A stretch of 54,544 nucleotides of DNA from CAZKFA01 sp964551925 (GCA_964551925.1 CAZKFA010000008.1:1-54544), one strand, 5' to 3'; positions 1-9,408 are shown, numbered from the stretch's first letter. A program made the numbers and translations. The notes: a model not told the origin generated them from the letters alone.

Positions 1-22
1 TTTCATTACTTTGAAAATTTAC

Positions 23-53
23 AAGAGCCCTGCGTAAGTGGGGCTCTTTTTTT
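23..53 (+). terminator. Intrinsic terminator of an upstream gene
   Basis: An 8-bp stem (AAGAGCCC at 23-30 pairing with GGGCTCTT at 41-48) is followed by a run of T to 53. It would end a plus-strand gene lying before the window. No part of that gene's coding sequence is recognisable in the first 22 bases. Confidence 0.85.
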
Positions 54-215
54 GTACCATGTAATTTTGTAAGAATTTATAAAAATGCCATGTAATTTTA
101 TACTACTGTATGATTTCGCATGGTAAATGGCTTATTAATAGATTAACTTTTAAGGAGTTGAGTTAAATACTTGTATGGCATGGTAATATAATACGTGATC
201 GTTAGAGGTAATAGT
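54..215 (+). promoter_or_regulatory. Promoter region with repeated ATGTAATTTT / GCATGGTAA words
   Basis: No gene is visible here. The words CCATGTAATTTT (58 and 91 area) and GCATGGTAA (about 118 and 177) recur, and the second is roughly the inverse of the first. A -10-like TATAAT lies at 187-192, and AGAGGT sits 7 nt before the ATG at 216. This looks like the promoter and ribosome-binding site of the following Tat-leader ORF. Whether the repeated words bind a regulator is unknown. Confidence 0.4.
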
Positions 216-413
216 ATGCAAGTCTTAACAAATATATTTAGAAATGTGCTCACCGCAAGAACTTCAAAACTAGAAGGTGGAAGAGAGTGTGGAGATGGTA
301 TTGACAGGAGGAGATTTTTAAGAACTGTCGCTGCAACTTTGTTAGTTCCAACAATTAGTGATATTAGTTTTGGAGATGAGCCAAGAAAGAGCCAAGAAAG
401 TTACCACGTATAG
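216..413 (+). CDS. Short ORF encoding a twin-arginine (Tat) signal, likely the 5' part of the next gene in another frame
   Basis: The ATG at 216 has a good Shine-Dalgarno (AGAGGT); a GTG at 195 in the same frame is less likely. The 65-residue product carries a classic Tat motif, DRRRFLRTVAATLL, followed by a hydrophobic stretch and a polar region. It then ends at a TAG at 411-413. The larger ORF starting near 376 lacks a signal of its own and overlaps in the +1 frame. The simplest reading is one Tat-exported protein split by an indel or by frameshifting around 376-410. An 11-bp tandem repeat (378-399) lies at this spot, but removing one copy would not restore the frame. An independent small peptide is possible but less likely. 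Confidence 0.5.
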   Translation: MQVLTNIFRNVLTARTSKLEGGRECGDGIDRRRFLRTVAATLLVPTISDISFGDEPRKSQESYHV

Positions 414-1461
414 TGAATTAGTTGATTCTGATGCAAAAAAAACTTTGGCTTATACTTTAATGGTACAGGAACTCTTCACTGGAGATTTTGTACTGAGTGC
501 TAAATTACATCCAGAATATAAGTTAGATTTTAGTGATCAACAGCAGTTAATTTTTGCTCAACAAAAACCCTGTGAATTTGAAGCAGGTTATCTCTACCAT
601 GGTCGAGGTGATTTAAGTAAAATTCTCTTAGATGGATTTTTGCCAGCCAATAGTTATTTAACAAGAGTTCCGCAAACTTGGGCTTTGCAGCCTTTTGTTG
701 ATATGGAATCTGGACCAGCTATTTTTGTAATTGATGCTCTTGATTTTAATCGTATGCAAAATCAAGGAAAAGCAGAACTGAGACTTAGAACTGATCCAAT
801 AGGTTTAGGGAAATATGATTCAGAACCATATCCATCATTTACAGAGAGATTTTCTGTAAACTCTATTCTGCAAATTATTACAAATGAAGATACATACAAT
901 AACTACAATGAATTAGTAAAAAAATGGCAAAGCCAATCTCCTGAATTGACAGATCAGCAAAGAGAAGTGGCAAAGGTACTTAAGCCATTTTTTGACGAAG
1001 GCAGAATTGTATCTTTTGGAGTTGATAAAAAAGATAAGCTAGAGCAGTTGTCAAAACCAGAAAGATTTCTGAATTTAAATAAGGAGATTGAAGCTCACAT
1101 GCGATTGTATGGGTTGATTGATCATATGCCAGGCTTTCGTATTCAAACAGCAACTTCAACAGGAAAGAAAGACAAGAGTCCTAAACCTTTGACACCAAGA
1201 GAAGCATTAGTTGGACTTAAGGATGAGTTAAATATTTTACTTAAAGGTCTGAAGGAACAAGAACAAAAAGCTCTTGCTGCCAAAATTGAAAAGATAAAGA
1301 AAGAGCGATTGGAGTTTTGGACAAACACAGGACTTGTAACTGGTGGTACTTTGGCACTTACTGGTGGTGGTTATTACGTTGTTCGTGAAGTGAAAAGAGC
1401 CTTGGCATTACAAGAAGCAGAAGAAGAAGAAGCTCGCACTGATAGATCAAAGAGAGGCTAG
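376..1461 (+). CDS. Possible ADP-ribosyltransferase-fold protein with C-terminal membrane segment
   Basis: A protein of about 361 residues that I cannot assign to a named family. Around residues 65-120 it has an LYHGRGDLSKILLDGFLP segment, then YLTRVPQTWAL and a hydrophobic AIFVIDALDF strand. This order resembles the H-G / S-T-x-x-x-A / V-I-D-A pattern of ART-fold enzymes (KptA, PARP-like), which use NAD. The resemblance is by eye only. A lysine-rich coiled stretch is followed by one hydrophobic segment near residues 320-345 and an acidic, charged tail, suggesting a tail-anchored protein. No Shine-Dalgarno precedes the possible starts (358, 376), and the upstream out-of-frame ORF supplies a Tat signal, so the true protein may begin at 216. 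The 3' end overlaps the end of alaS by 15 bp. Confidence 0.6.
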   Translation: MSQERAKKVTTYSELVDSDAKKTLAYTLMVQELFTGDFVLSAKLHPEYKLDFSDQQQLIFAQQKPCEFEAGYLYHGRGDLSKILLDGFLPANSYLTRVPQTWALQPFVDMESGPAIFVIDALDFNRMQNQGKAELRLRTDPIGLGKYDSEPYPSFTERFSVNSILQIITNEDTYNNYNELVKKWQSQSPELTDQQREVAKVLKPFFDEGRIVSFGVDKKDKLEQLSKPERFLNLNKEIEAHMRLYGLIDHMPGFRIQTATSTGKKDKSPKPLTPREALVGLKDELNILLKGLKEQEQKALAAKIEKIKKERLEFWTNTGLVTGGTLALTGGGYYVVREVKRALALQEAEEEEARTDRSKRG

Positions 1462-4110
1462 TATCGCTGCCAACGCTGTATCAATCTTACTTATATCCTT
1501 GCCACCAGCCTGAGCGAAGTTTGCTCTACCGCCGCCATTGCCGCCGCAGATTTGTGCAGCGAGTTTTACGGCATTAGCAGCATTGTATGCTGAGTTCTTG
1601 TCTTTGACTAAAGATTCTGAAGACATCGCAAAGAAAATAACTTTAGCTTCATTCTCTGCTGCAAGGAAGACAAAAGCCTGATGTTGATTGCTTTCTATCT
1701 TGGCAAGCAAGGTTTCAATGAGAGTCTTGATGATTTCGGCATCAAACTCATAGTTGTAATAATCATTAAGTCTGGCGATAAGAATATCGGTGTTGCCATT
1801 GCTTTGAATATTAGTTAACAGCTTGTCACTTTCGGCTATTACTCGTTGAGTTAATTCTACGACTCGTTGTTTCTCTGCTTGTTTAGCTTCGGCTAGTTTT
1901 GCTTGTTCGAGTTCTGCTGTTTTAGCTTTAGCTTCGGCCTCTGCTATAAAGCTCTTAGCAATTGTATTTGCAAGCAATTTGATGCGACGTATACCAGCAG
2001 CAACAGAACCCTCTTGAGCAATAACAACCTGGCCGATCTCACTAATATTCTTAACGTGAGTACCACCACACAGTTCTATTGAGGCTGTAACTTTGTCATT
2101 AGCAATCGAAAGTACTCGCACTTGGTCACCGTATTTATCTTCAAAGAAACTGAGAGCTCCAGCTTTAACGGCGTCATCAAAACTCATGATTTGAGTTGTC
2201 ACTGCTAGTTTGGCTTGAATCCAATCGTTGATTTGTTTTTCGACACTAGAGATCTCTTCCTTAGTCAGGGCTCTATCTAGATTGAAGTCAAACCTAGTCT
2301 GTTCTGGTCCAACTTGAGAGCCCATTTGCTGTACCTGTGCCCCAAGAAGCTTACGTAGAGCGGCTTGTAGTAAGTGACAGCTTGTATGATGATAGCGAGT
2401 TAAGTTTCTTAACTTCTCGTTAACTTGAGCATTTACTATCTGTTGGAGATGAAACTGACCATGTATTTTATGTAAATAAATACCTTCATAACTCTTAACT
2501 TCAAGAACATCTATGCCATTAATTGTACCCTTGTCAGCAAGCTGACCACCAGATTCAGCATAGAAAGGAGTCTTGTCTAATATGATGTAAGCCTCTCCAT
2601 CACAAGATTCTATCGCTTGAAAATTATTGTCTAGTATCGAAATAATTGTTGACTCAGAATTTAGCTCTTCATAACCAGTGAATTTGGTAGCCCCATTTTC
2701 ACACGCTATTTTTTGTATAGCAGTCATTGACTTGATTGCAGTATTGAAGACACCTGTGCTTGATATTTGTGAGTGTTTGTCTTTGGCTAATTCATAGCCT
2801 GCTTCGTCAATTTTGAGTCCATGTTCAGCAATGATATCTTCGGTTAGTTCTCTAGGGAAGCCATAAGTTGAGTATAAATCAAAGGTAAACTCGCCATCAA
2901 ATAGTTTTGTATTTGTTTTTATAGTCTTACTGATTTTGTCAGAGAGAATGTTACTACCACTATCTATAGTCTTAGCAAAAGCCTCCTCTTCTTTTTTACA
3001 GACCTCTTTTATTTGATCAGCATTATTACTCAGTTCAGGATATTGGTAAGAGTAATTTGAAATTACTTTATCAATCGCTTTGTACAAGATAGCTTCAGTG
3101 GAGCCGTTTCGTAACAAATAAGCAAACCTAGCTGCTCTCCTGATTAACATCCGCAGTACATAACCTCTACCTATATTACTTGGTCTAACTCCATCAGCGA
3201 TCAAAAAACTTAGACAACGAACATGATCAGTTATTATTTTTAAATATATATCATGCTTCCTATCCTTCTCGGTGATTGCTTTTGAGCCTGAGTAATTTAC
3301 TCCAAGTAAATAACTTAAATTGGATAATATGCTAAATAATTCATCAGTCTCAAAAGAATTATTTACTCCTTGTAATATAGTTGCGATTCTTTCTAGACCG
3401 GCTCCGGTGTCGATATTCTTCTTGGCAAGTGCTTTGTAATTACCAGAGTCATCTTTCTCAAATTCCATAAACACTAGATTCCAGATCTCAATGTATCTAT
3501 CATCTTTGTCTTGAATATGCTCACCTAAGTCAAAATATATTTCACTACAAGGTCCACAGGGACCAGCGTTGCCCGGAGGTCCCCAGAAATTATCCTTGCG
3601 TCCCATCTTCCAGATACGTTCACTTGGATTCTTGAAATGTTTACTTAATAAGTGATCCCATAAATCATAAGCTTCTTTATCAAAAGCATTAGTATTATCA
3701 CCAGCAAAAACAGAGATATAAAGTTTATTTGGATCAAGAGCTAACTCTTCAGTAACAAACTGCCAAGCCCAATTAATCGCCTCATCTTTGAAGTAATCAC
3801 CGAAAGAAAAATTACCAAGCATCTCAAAGAAACTATGATGCCTATTGGTTCTGCCGATGTTCTCTAAATCACTATCTTTGCCACCAACCCGTGCGCATTT
3901 CTGAATAGTTATTGCTCTTGGTGGTTGTGGAGCGGCTTTGTTGCCAATAAAAATTGGTACGAATTGTACCATGCCGGCAGAATTGAGTAACAGAGTTGGG
4001 TTATCTGGCACTAAGGACGCTGACTTGATTATTTGATGTGGGCTAGAGCATTTCTTTGTAAAGAAATTGATCCAAGCTTCTCTAATTTCTTTGCAGCTAA
4101 GTTTCTTCAT
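1447..4110 (-). CDS. alaS: Alanyl-tRNA synthetase
   Basis: Class II synthetase that charges tRNA-Ala in the cytoplasm; 887 residues, normal for the family. The N-terminal catalytic domain has the HHSFFEMLGNFSFGDYFK motif and FWGPPGNAGPCGPCSEI. The editing domain carries HHTSCHLLQAALR with the paired CGGTHV zinc ligands. A coiled, alanine/lysine-rich linker leads to the C-terminal DHHA1 domain with the glycine-rich CGGNGGGRANFAQAGG. The start is the ATG at 4110, one base downstream of the ftsH stop, so ftsH-alaS form a tight operon. Nothing appears missing. Its 3' end overlaps the convergent gene ending at 1461. Confidence 0.98.
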   Translation of the reverse strand: MKKLSCKEIREAWINFFTKKCSSPHQIIKSASLVPDNPTLLLNSAGMVQFVPIFIGNKAAPQPPRAITIQKCARVGGKDSDLENIGRTNRHHSFFEMLGNFSFGDYFKDEAINWAWQFVTEELALDPNKLYISVFAGDNTNAFDKEAYDLWDHLLSKHFKNPSERIWKMGRKDNFWGPPGNAGPCGPCSEIYFDLGEHIQDKDDRYIEIWNLVFMEFEKDDSGNYKALAKKNIDTGAGLERIATILQGVNNSFETDELFSILSNLSYLLGVNYSGSKAITEKDRKHDIYLKIITDHVRCLSFLIADGVRPSNIGRGYVLRMLIRRAARFAYLLRNGSTEAILYKAIDKVISNYSYQYPELSNNADQIKEVCKKEEEAFAKTIDSGSNILSDKISKTIKTNTKLFDGEFTFDLYSTYGFPRELTEDIIAEHGLKIDEAGYELAKDKHSQISSTGVFNTAIKSMTAIQKIACENGATKFTGYEELNSESTIISILDNNFQAIESCDGEAYIILDKTPFYAESGGQLADKGTINGIDVLEVKSYEGIYLHKIHGQFHLQQIVNAQVNEKLRNLTRYHHTSCHLLQAALRKLLGAQVQQMGSQVGPEQTRFDFNLDRALTKEEISSVEKQINDWIQAKLAVTTQIMSFDDAVKAGALSFFEDKYGDQVRVLSIANDKVTASIELCGGTHVKNISEIGQVVIAQEGSVAAGIRRIKLLANTIAKSFIAEAEAKAKTAELEQAKLAEAKQAEKQRVVELTQRVIAESDKLLTNIQSNGNTDILIARLNDYYNYEFDAEIIKTLIETLLAKIESNQHQAFVFLAAENEAKVIFFAMSSESLVKDKNSAYNAANAVKLAAQICGGNGGGRANFAQAGGKDISKIDTALAAILASL

Positions 4111-4111
4111 T

Positions 4112-6139
4112 TTATTCTGATAATTTCTTTTGCTGTTCTTGTTGAGCTTTTAGTTGTCTTTGTCTCTCTATTTCTCGTAATCTTTCTCTTTCAGCCTTAC
4201 GTTTCTCTTGCTCTTCTTTTACCTGAGCTTTAATTCTTTCTGGAGTTCTTGAGACTGCTAGTTCCTCAAACCTTTCAAAAGGTAAGTGCTCAAAACTACC
4301 TTGTTGAATAGCTTCCATAGTGGACATGACTGCATCTCTGTCCATCGTCTCGTGCTTGAGTAGTTCTTGAGACAATCCCAATAATTCTTCTTTATGTTTG
4401 ATTAGCATTGCTTTCACTTCAGCATAAAGAGTTTGAATTAATTGTTGAACTTCTTTGTCAATTTTGCTGGCGTATTCCTCACTGTAGTTTTTGCTATTGT
4501 ATTCAAGATCTAATAAAGAGTTACCTTGTCTTTCACCGTAAGTGACAATTCCTAACTCTTCGTTCATGCCAAACTTCGTAATCATGGTACGAGCAATAGC
4601 GCTGCAGCGTTCCATATCATTGGAAGCACCGCTGGTAACATTGCCTTTACCAAAGATTATTTCCTCAGCAGCTCTACCGGCAAGTAGTATGCGCATCTCA
4701 GTCTTTAATTGGTTTTCAGACTGTGATACTTTGTACTCTTCTTCAGTGGACCATGTTAGACCGAGTGCCATGCCTCGCGGAATAATTGTTACTTTATGGA
4801 AGTCATTGCTTGATTCAAAAATTATACTTGCTAAAGTATGTCCAATCTCGTGAATAGCTGTGTTGACTTGGTCTTTAGGTTTAATGATTTTACTTTTGCG
4901 CTCTGGACCAATTGCAACTTTATCAATAGCTTCTTCTAAATTGACCAGAGTAATTTCTTTATTCTCGTCTCTAGCAGCTAAGATTGCAGCTTCATTGATT
5001 AAGTTACTAAGATCAGCACCACTGAATCCTGGAGTGCGTTTGGCAAGATTGCCTAGATCAATATCCTGACTAATTGGTTTACCACGTGAGTGTACTTTGA
5101 GGATTTCTTCTCTGCCACTTAGGTCTGGTGGATCGATACTAACTTTACGGTCAAAGCGCCCAGGTCTTAAAAGCGCCTTGTCAAGCACATCTGGTCTATT
5201 AGTAGCAGCAAGAACAATGATTCCACTATTAGGTTGGAAGCCGTCCATCTCTACTAATAGTTGGTTTAATGTTTGTTCACGCTCATCATTACCCCCACCA
5301 GACATACCACTACGTTGCCTACCGACAGCATCAATCTCATCAATAAAAATTATACAAGGAGCGTTTTTCTTAGCTTGTTCAAATAAATCTCTAACTCTAC
5401 TAGCACCAACACCAACAAACATTTCAACGAAATCAGAACCAGAAATAGAGAAAAATGGTACTCCAGCCTCTCCTGCAACAGCTTTTGCCAACAGGGTTTT
5501 ACCACAACCTGGTGGACCTATAAGGATGACACCTTTAGGAATTTTGGCACCAAGTGAAGTATATTTTTGTCCATTTTTGAGGAAGTCAACAATCTCTTCA
5601 AGCTCTTGTTTGCTTTCTTCGATTCCAGCAACATCATCAAAACCAATGTTAATGTCTTTGGTCATTAATTTAGCTCGGCTTTTACCGAAGGACATTGGAC
5701 CACCAGCACCACCAACATTACGTAGCATAAAAATAAATAAGGCAAAAAGAGCAATTGGTACTATGAAGTTGGAAATAATTCCAGCCCACATACCATCGTT
5801 AGGTTGAGCTTTGACGTCAACTTTAACACCACGTTCTACTAACCTATCAGCCAGATCAGGATTAGCTCCTAGTAGGTTAGCTGGGATACGGGCGTAATAA
5901 ATTTCACCAGATTTATCTTCGATTTTGGCAACATCTTGGCCATTAGTTAGCTCTACCTTATAGATGCTACTAGCTCCTTCGATTGGTAGTACTTTACTAA
6001 TAAAGTCACTGTAAGTCAGGACCTTGCGGTTTTTTTCTTGTCCTTGTAGGCTAATTGCAAAAAATGACAAAAACAAAATGAGGATAATAAAAGGTAAGGT
6101 AGCTGGTAATTTCTTCATCGCTAAGACTAATTTTATCAC
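4112..6139 (-). CDS. ftsH: ATP-dependent membrane zinc protease FtsH
   Basis: Membrane-anchored AAA+ protease that degrades misfolded and regulatory membrane proteins; 675 residues. It has an N-terminal membrane segment, a periplasmic domain, a second membrane segment (about 120-140, VPIALFALFIFML), and an AAA domain with Walker A GPPGCGKT, Walker B IIFIDEID and the SRH motif RPGRFDR. The M41 peptidase domain has the zinc site HEIGH near residue 428. The lysine/glutamate/glutamine-rich tail is longer than usual. The GTG at 6139 is preceded by AGGA about 10 nt upstream; the ATG seven codons later has no such site. It is co-directional with alaS (1-bp gap) and divergent from the ROK kinase. Confidence 0.98.
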   Translation of the reverse strand: MIKLVLAMKKLPATLPFIILILFLSFFAISLQGQEKNRKVLTYSDFISKVLPIEGASSIYKVELTNGQDVAKIEDKSGEIYYARIPANLLGANPDLADRLVERGVKVDVKAQPNDGMWAGIISNFIVPIALFALFIFMLRNVGGAGGPMSFGKSRAKLMTKDINIGFDDVAGIEESKQELEEIVDFLKNGQKYTSLGAKIPKGVILIGPPGCGKTLLAKAVAGEAGVPFFSISGSDFVEMFVGVGASRVRDLFEQAKKNAPCIIFIDEIDAVGRQRSGMSGGGNDEREQTLNQLLVEMDGFQPNSGIIVLAATNRPDVLDKALLRPGRFDRKVSIDPPDLSGREEILKVHSRGKPISQDIDLGNLAKRTPGFSGADLSNLINEAAILAARDENKEITLVNLEEAIDKVAIGPERKSKIIKPKDQVNTAIHEIGHTLASIIFESSNDFHKVTIIPRGMALGLTWSTEEEYKVSQSENQLKTEMRILLAGRAAEEIIFGKGNVTSGASNDMERCSAIARTMITKFGMNEELGIVTYGERQGNSLLDLEYNSKNYSEEYASKIDKEVQQLIQTLYAEVKAMLIKHKEELLGLSQELLKHETMDRDAVMSTMEAIQQGSFEHLPFERFEELAVSRTPERIKAQVKEEQEKRKAERERLREIERQRQLKAQQEQQKKLSE

Positions 6140-6157
6140 TGATTAATCCTGATTGAT

Positions 6158-6230
6158 AACCCTATAGTGTTACTATAAGGTTCGGCTTATCTTGAAAGTG
6201 CTCTTGCTTTCAAGGCTTTTGCAAGAAGCC
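6158..6230. promoter_or_regulatory. Divergent intergenic region with three hairpins
   Basis: Between ftsH and the ROK gene three inverted repeats follow one another. They are AACCCTATAGT/ACTATAAGGTT (6158-6182, one mismatch, 3-nt loop), CTTGAAAG/CTTTCAAG (6191-6214) and GGCTT/AAGCC (about 6214-6230). None has a T-tract expected of a terminator for either gene. They may be operators or leader structures of the ftsH transcript. Confidence 0.4.
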
Positions 6231-6242
6231 TATCGATGATGT

Positions 6243-6248
6243 TATATT
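6243..6248 (+). promoter_or_regulatory. Extended -10 promoter of ROK kinase (leaderless)
   Basis: TGTTATATT carries an extended TGn and the -10 TATATT. It ends 7 nt before the ATG at 6256, so transcription would begin at or one base before the start codon. Confidence 0.5.
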
Positions 6249-6255
6249 TTAGCCT

Positions 6256-7185
6256 ATGGCTTTGAACCTTGAAGTAGTAACAGTTGGTATTGATATGGGT
6301 GGCACCAAGATTGCAGCGGCTCCTTTTGTTAATGGGCAGTTAATTCTCAATGAAAAAATTACGGAACCAACTCCGCAAAATGACGCTCAGGGAATTTTGC
6401 AGTTGATGGCAAATATGGTCTCTAAAATACAAGAGAACTATGATGTTAAATCAGTTGGTATTTCGACAGCTGGTATTGTTGATAACTCTGGAATCATGAT
6501 TGGTGGTTGCGGGAATATAAAAGGCTGGAAAGGTACTAAAGTAAAAAAAGAACTAGAAGCAATTTTAAAGATGCCAGTAGTTGTTGAGAATGATGCTAAC
6601 TGTGCGGCTTTGGCTGAATCAGTTGTTGGTGGAGCAGCTGGTTTAGATCCAGTCTTACTTGTGATAGTTGGTACTGGGATTGGTGGTGGTATTGTTTATG
6701 ATCACAAAGTCTGGCGTGGAGCACATTTCGCAGGTGGTGAGATTGGACATATAAAAATTTCTGATAAGAAAGCTCGTCGCTGTACTTGCGGAGCTTGGGA
6801 CTGCTGGGAGTCTTATGCTTCTGGGCAAGCGTTGCAGATGACTTCGCATTTATTCTTTGCTGATCCTACTATGGATAATTATAAGTTAATGGAATTGCAT
6901 AACAAAGGTGATGATACTGCGATAGAAGTGCTCAATACTTGGCATGATTATTTGGCATTAGGCATGGCAAGTGTGATTAATAGTTTTGATCCAGCAATTG
7001 TAGTGGTGAGTGGTGGTATGGCTCAGTTTATTAATTATCCAAAGTTAAACAAAAAAGTTCGCGACAAAGTTGTTGACGCCATCAAAGATCATGTCAATAT
7101 TGTTGAAGGTAGGTTGGGTAATGACTCTGGCATGATAGGAGCCGCTTGCCTAGCTAATTTAGAGTTGCGTCGTGTTAATGCTTAA
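6256..7185 (+). CDS. ROK-family sugar kinase (glucokinase-like)
   Basis: Phosphorylates a hexose, probably glucose, with ATP in the cytoplasm. The protein is 309 residues, typical for ROK kinases. Visible motifs are the N-terminal phosphate loop VGIDMGGTKIAAA, ENDANCAALAE with the catalytic aspartate, and VGTGIGGGIV. The ROK zinc site starts at GGEIGH and continues in CTCGAWDCWES (cysteines 176, 178 and 183). The start ATG lacks a Shine-Dalgarno and sits just behind a -10 box. It is divergent from ftsH, and its 3' end overlaps the next convergent gene by 4 bp. Substrate cannot be decided from sequence; N-acetylhexosamine kinase is an alternative. Confidence 0.9.
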   Translation: MALNLEVVTVGIDMGGTKIAAAPFVNGQLILNEKITEPTPQNDAQGILQLMANMVSKIQENYDVKSVGISTAGIVDNSGIMIGGCGNIKGWKGTKVKKELEAILKMPVVVENDANCAALAESVVGGAAGLDPVLLVIVGTGIGGGIVYDHKVWRGAHFAGGEIGHIKISDKKARRCTCGAWDCWESYASGQALQMTSHLFFADPTMDNYKLMELHNKGDDTAIEVLNTWHDYLALGMASVINSFDPAIVVVSGGMAQFINYPKLNKKVRDKVVDAIKDHVNIVEGRLGNDSGMIGAACLANLELRRVNA

Positions 7186-9254
7186 GCAGCCATTGCTGGA
7201 GTCATTATTGGAGTTGTTGTAGGGGGAGCTGCTCCAAAGCGTTTCACTTTACGAGGTGCTACGTAGTAGAGTTTTCTTGCAAGTTCAACTAGAGGTGCAG
7301 CCATCCAGCCGAAGATTGGGATACCGCCGATACCTTCTTTGAAAGTTCCAAGACTACGGTAAATATTCATACGACTATGTTCTTCATCAGTGTAACCTTG
7401 TTCATCACGTTGTGCTGCTAACCATTTTTTAGAGAGTATTGTACGTAAACCAATACGTATGGATTTCACTAATTCAGAGGCTTTGACACTTGGTTCTTGT
7501 TTTCTTGCTTGTTCATCTAAGTTATTGAATAGTTGTTTGACTTTGTATGAATCATGGAAGGTTGAAGAATTGATATCAAGTTTCTCTAGGATCTCAGCTA
7601 AATATCCAGCACCAAATATGTAAGAATGTCTGCACTTATCAATGAAATTACTCAAGTCTTGACTAGCATCATATTCTTTATTGTTAGCTTTGGCGTAATT
7701 TTGTTTCATCTCGTACCATTTTAAAAATATTTGTGGGATACGTGTTGAGAATGAGTAAATAATGAAATTTGGTAGCGATAACAGCATGGAGTTGATCCCC
7801 ATTAGCCGGTCTAAACCACGTACTGGACGGATACCATTATCAGTTATGTATGGATCACTAATACTAACAAAGGCATTTGGTAAGAGCATTAGAATTGATT
7901 GTAATGGGTGTATAAGCTCATATAAATCACTAAAGAGTTGAGATTTACGCATACCACCAAAAATTGTTTTTTCGTTGGCACTTTGGTTTAGAGTTCCAGT
8001 GATTTGTACGTTGCCATATTCGTCCGTTGGTATTATTTTGGAAGATAGCCATTTCAAAGCTCTACTATTGAAAATTTTATTTAATAAAATACTGCTGTGC
8101 ATGGAGATTTCATTGCTTCTTTTTTCAATATAGCGAGCAGCTTTTTCTTGCATTGCAGCAATACTTTCATGACTATTAGTGATATTTTTTAAAGTTGGTC
8201 CGATGAGACCAACAAGTTCTCTAATATTATTTGCTAATAATAAGCGATCAGACTGATCTCTCTGAGTTAAGTTTTCTGCAAAGTGTACCATCGATCCAAA
8301 GAAATATGGAATAGCCGTGATTGATCCAAAGATTGCTTGAATTACATGCAAGAAGTTAATGTTATAGCGCCCAAAAGCTACAGCACGAGAAGCACCGGTT
8401 TTACGTGAGAAGATAGCTGCTTTACTTACTTGTAATAGTGTTGATAGGTGTGATGTGATCGGTAACAATGAATCTGAAACTCGTGAAAAGTACTTACTAA
8501 TATTAAAGAAACTTTGTTCACCAGCATAGGCAAATAAAGTTGAACTCACTTGAGCTGGAATCGCAATCAATGCCGTGAGTACAGAGGACACTAGACCAAA
8601 TGGGCGCAACAATTTAGATGCTGCGTTAAATGCTACTGTCGTAGCCATTGATATCTGTTTACCATCTGGGTTATCAGGGTCATGTTCTTCAGATGGTACA
8701 GTGAACATTTCAGGAGCGAAGCTAAATAAAGTGCGACGCGTTGAGAATAGTAATGAGGTGAATTCTTTTACTACATTGGGATGCATGATTCTGCGTATTA
8801 GATCTGATGAGAGAAAACTTCTATAATTTACCTTGACATCATTAGGATCACTAGAGCGATGAACGTGTTTATTTAATAACCATCTGAATCCTGATGACAA
8901 AGTAGAAAGCACTGTTGTACTAAAGCCAATGACTCCAGATCTCGATGTGCTACTTCCATATTCATTTATATTCTCAGCTTGAGTGATTAATGAGGTGGGT
9001 ATCATTGGTAAAGAAGCCAAGAGTTCGGCTAAGCTAAAACTGGCGACTGCCCCTGTTGTTATTTGAGCTTGTTGGTAAAGCTTAGTAGTAGTTTTTTCTG
9101 GACTGTTGAGAGCTTTGGTATCAGCTCCATTAGCATTTTGTATTGGAGTAATTTCTGCTTCTTTGGCGTGCGTATCTAAAGTGCTCTCTGGGTCCTTTGC
9201 TGGACCTGCGATATTAGCACCTTGCTGAGCTATATTTGGATTGAGCTCAACCAT
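7182..9254 (-). CDS. Large uncharacterised membrane-associated protein (690 residues)
   Basis: I do not recognise the family. The first 65 residues are polar and alanine/threonine/asparagine-rich and look disordered. Several moderately hydrophobic stretches follow (for example ASFSLAELLASLPMIPTSL, LVSSVLTALIAIPAQVS, VIQAIFGSITAIPYFFGS, SILMLLPNAFVSIS), mixed with basic loops. The C-terminus has GGIPIFGWMAAPLVELARKLYYV and a proline/threonine/alanine tail. There is no signal peptide at the N-terminus. The ATG at 9254 has no clear ribosome-binding site. It is a single-gene unit between a ROK kinase and tRNA-Leu; context gives no function. A multi-spanning or membrane-embedded structural protein is the most one can infer. 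Confidence 0.8.
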   Translation of the reverse strand: MVELNPNIAQQGANIAGPAKDPESTLDTHAKEAEITPIQNANGADTKALNSPEKTTTKLYQQAQITTGAVASFSLAELLASLPMIPTSLITQAENINEYGSSTSRSGVIGFSTTVLSTLSSGFRWLLNKHVHRSSDPNDVKVNYRSFLSSDLIRRIMHPNVVKEFTSLLFSTRRTLFSFAPEMFTVPSEEHDPDNPDGKQISMATTVAFNAASKLLRPFGLVSSVLTALIAIPAQVSSTLFAYAGEQSFFNISKYFSRVSDSLLPITSHLSTLLQVSKAAIFSRKTGASRAVAFGRYNINFLHVIQAIFGSITAIPYFFGSMVHFAENLTQRDQSDRLLLANNIRELVGLIGPTLKNITNSHESIAAMQEKAARYIEKRSNEISMHSSILLNKIFNSRALKWLSSKIIPTDEYGNVQITGTLNQSANEKTIFGGMRKSQLFSDLYELIHPLQSILMLLPNAFVSISDPYITDNGIRPVRGLDRLMGINSMLLSLPNFIIYSFSTRIPQIFLKWYEMKQNYAKANNKEYDASQDLSNFIDKCRHSYIFGAGYLAEILEKLDINSSTFHDSYKVKQLFNNLDEQARKQEPSVKASELVKSIRIGLRTILSKKWLAAQRDEQGYTDEEHSRMNIYRSLGTFKEGIGGIPIFGWMAAPLVELARKLYYVAPRKVKRFGAAPPTTTPIMTPAMAA

Positions 9255-9408
9255 GATTTTGTGGCCGTGTCGTAGTTTCTAAATATGCGACAGGTATTAC
9301 CAATTATAGCCAATTTAAGCTATACATGTTGTAATAATTGTGAATATTTTTTATTCAGTATTTTTATTTAGCGCAAATGCTAGTTTTATTGTAGAATTGG
9401 TCGTTGGT

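Noticed and set aside
378..399. 11-bp tandem repeat as the cause of the Tat-ORF frameshift
   Set aside because: Removing one copy puts the reading into the third frame, which stops within about a dozen codons, so the repeat alone does not explain the split.
2408..2426. CTTAACTT-CTC-GTTAACTT, same 11-bp layout as the tandem operator
   Set aside because: It lies deep inside alaS coding sequence on the non-coding strand, with no gene start downstream; it fits the AT-rich codons by chance.
5097..5807. Long antisense frame (236 codons) opposite ftsH
   Set aside because: It mirrors conserved ftsH codons, lacks a ribosome-binding site and has low-complexity serine/leucine content.
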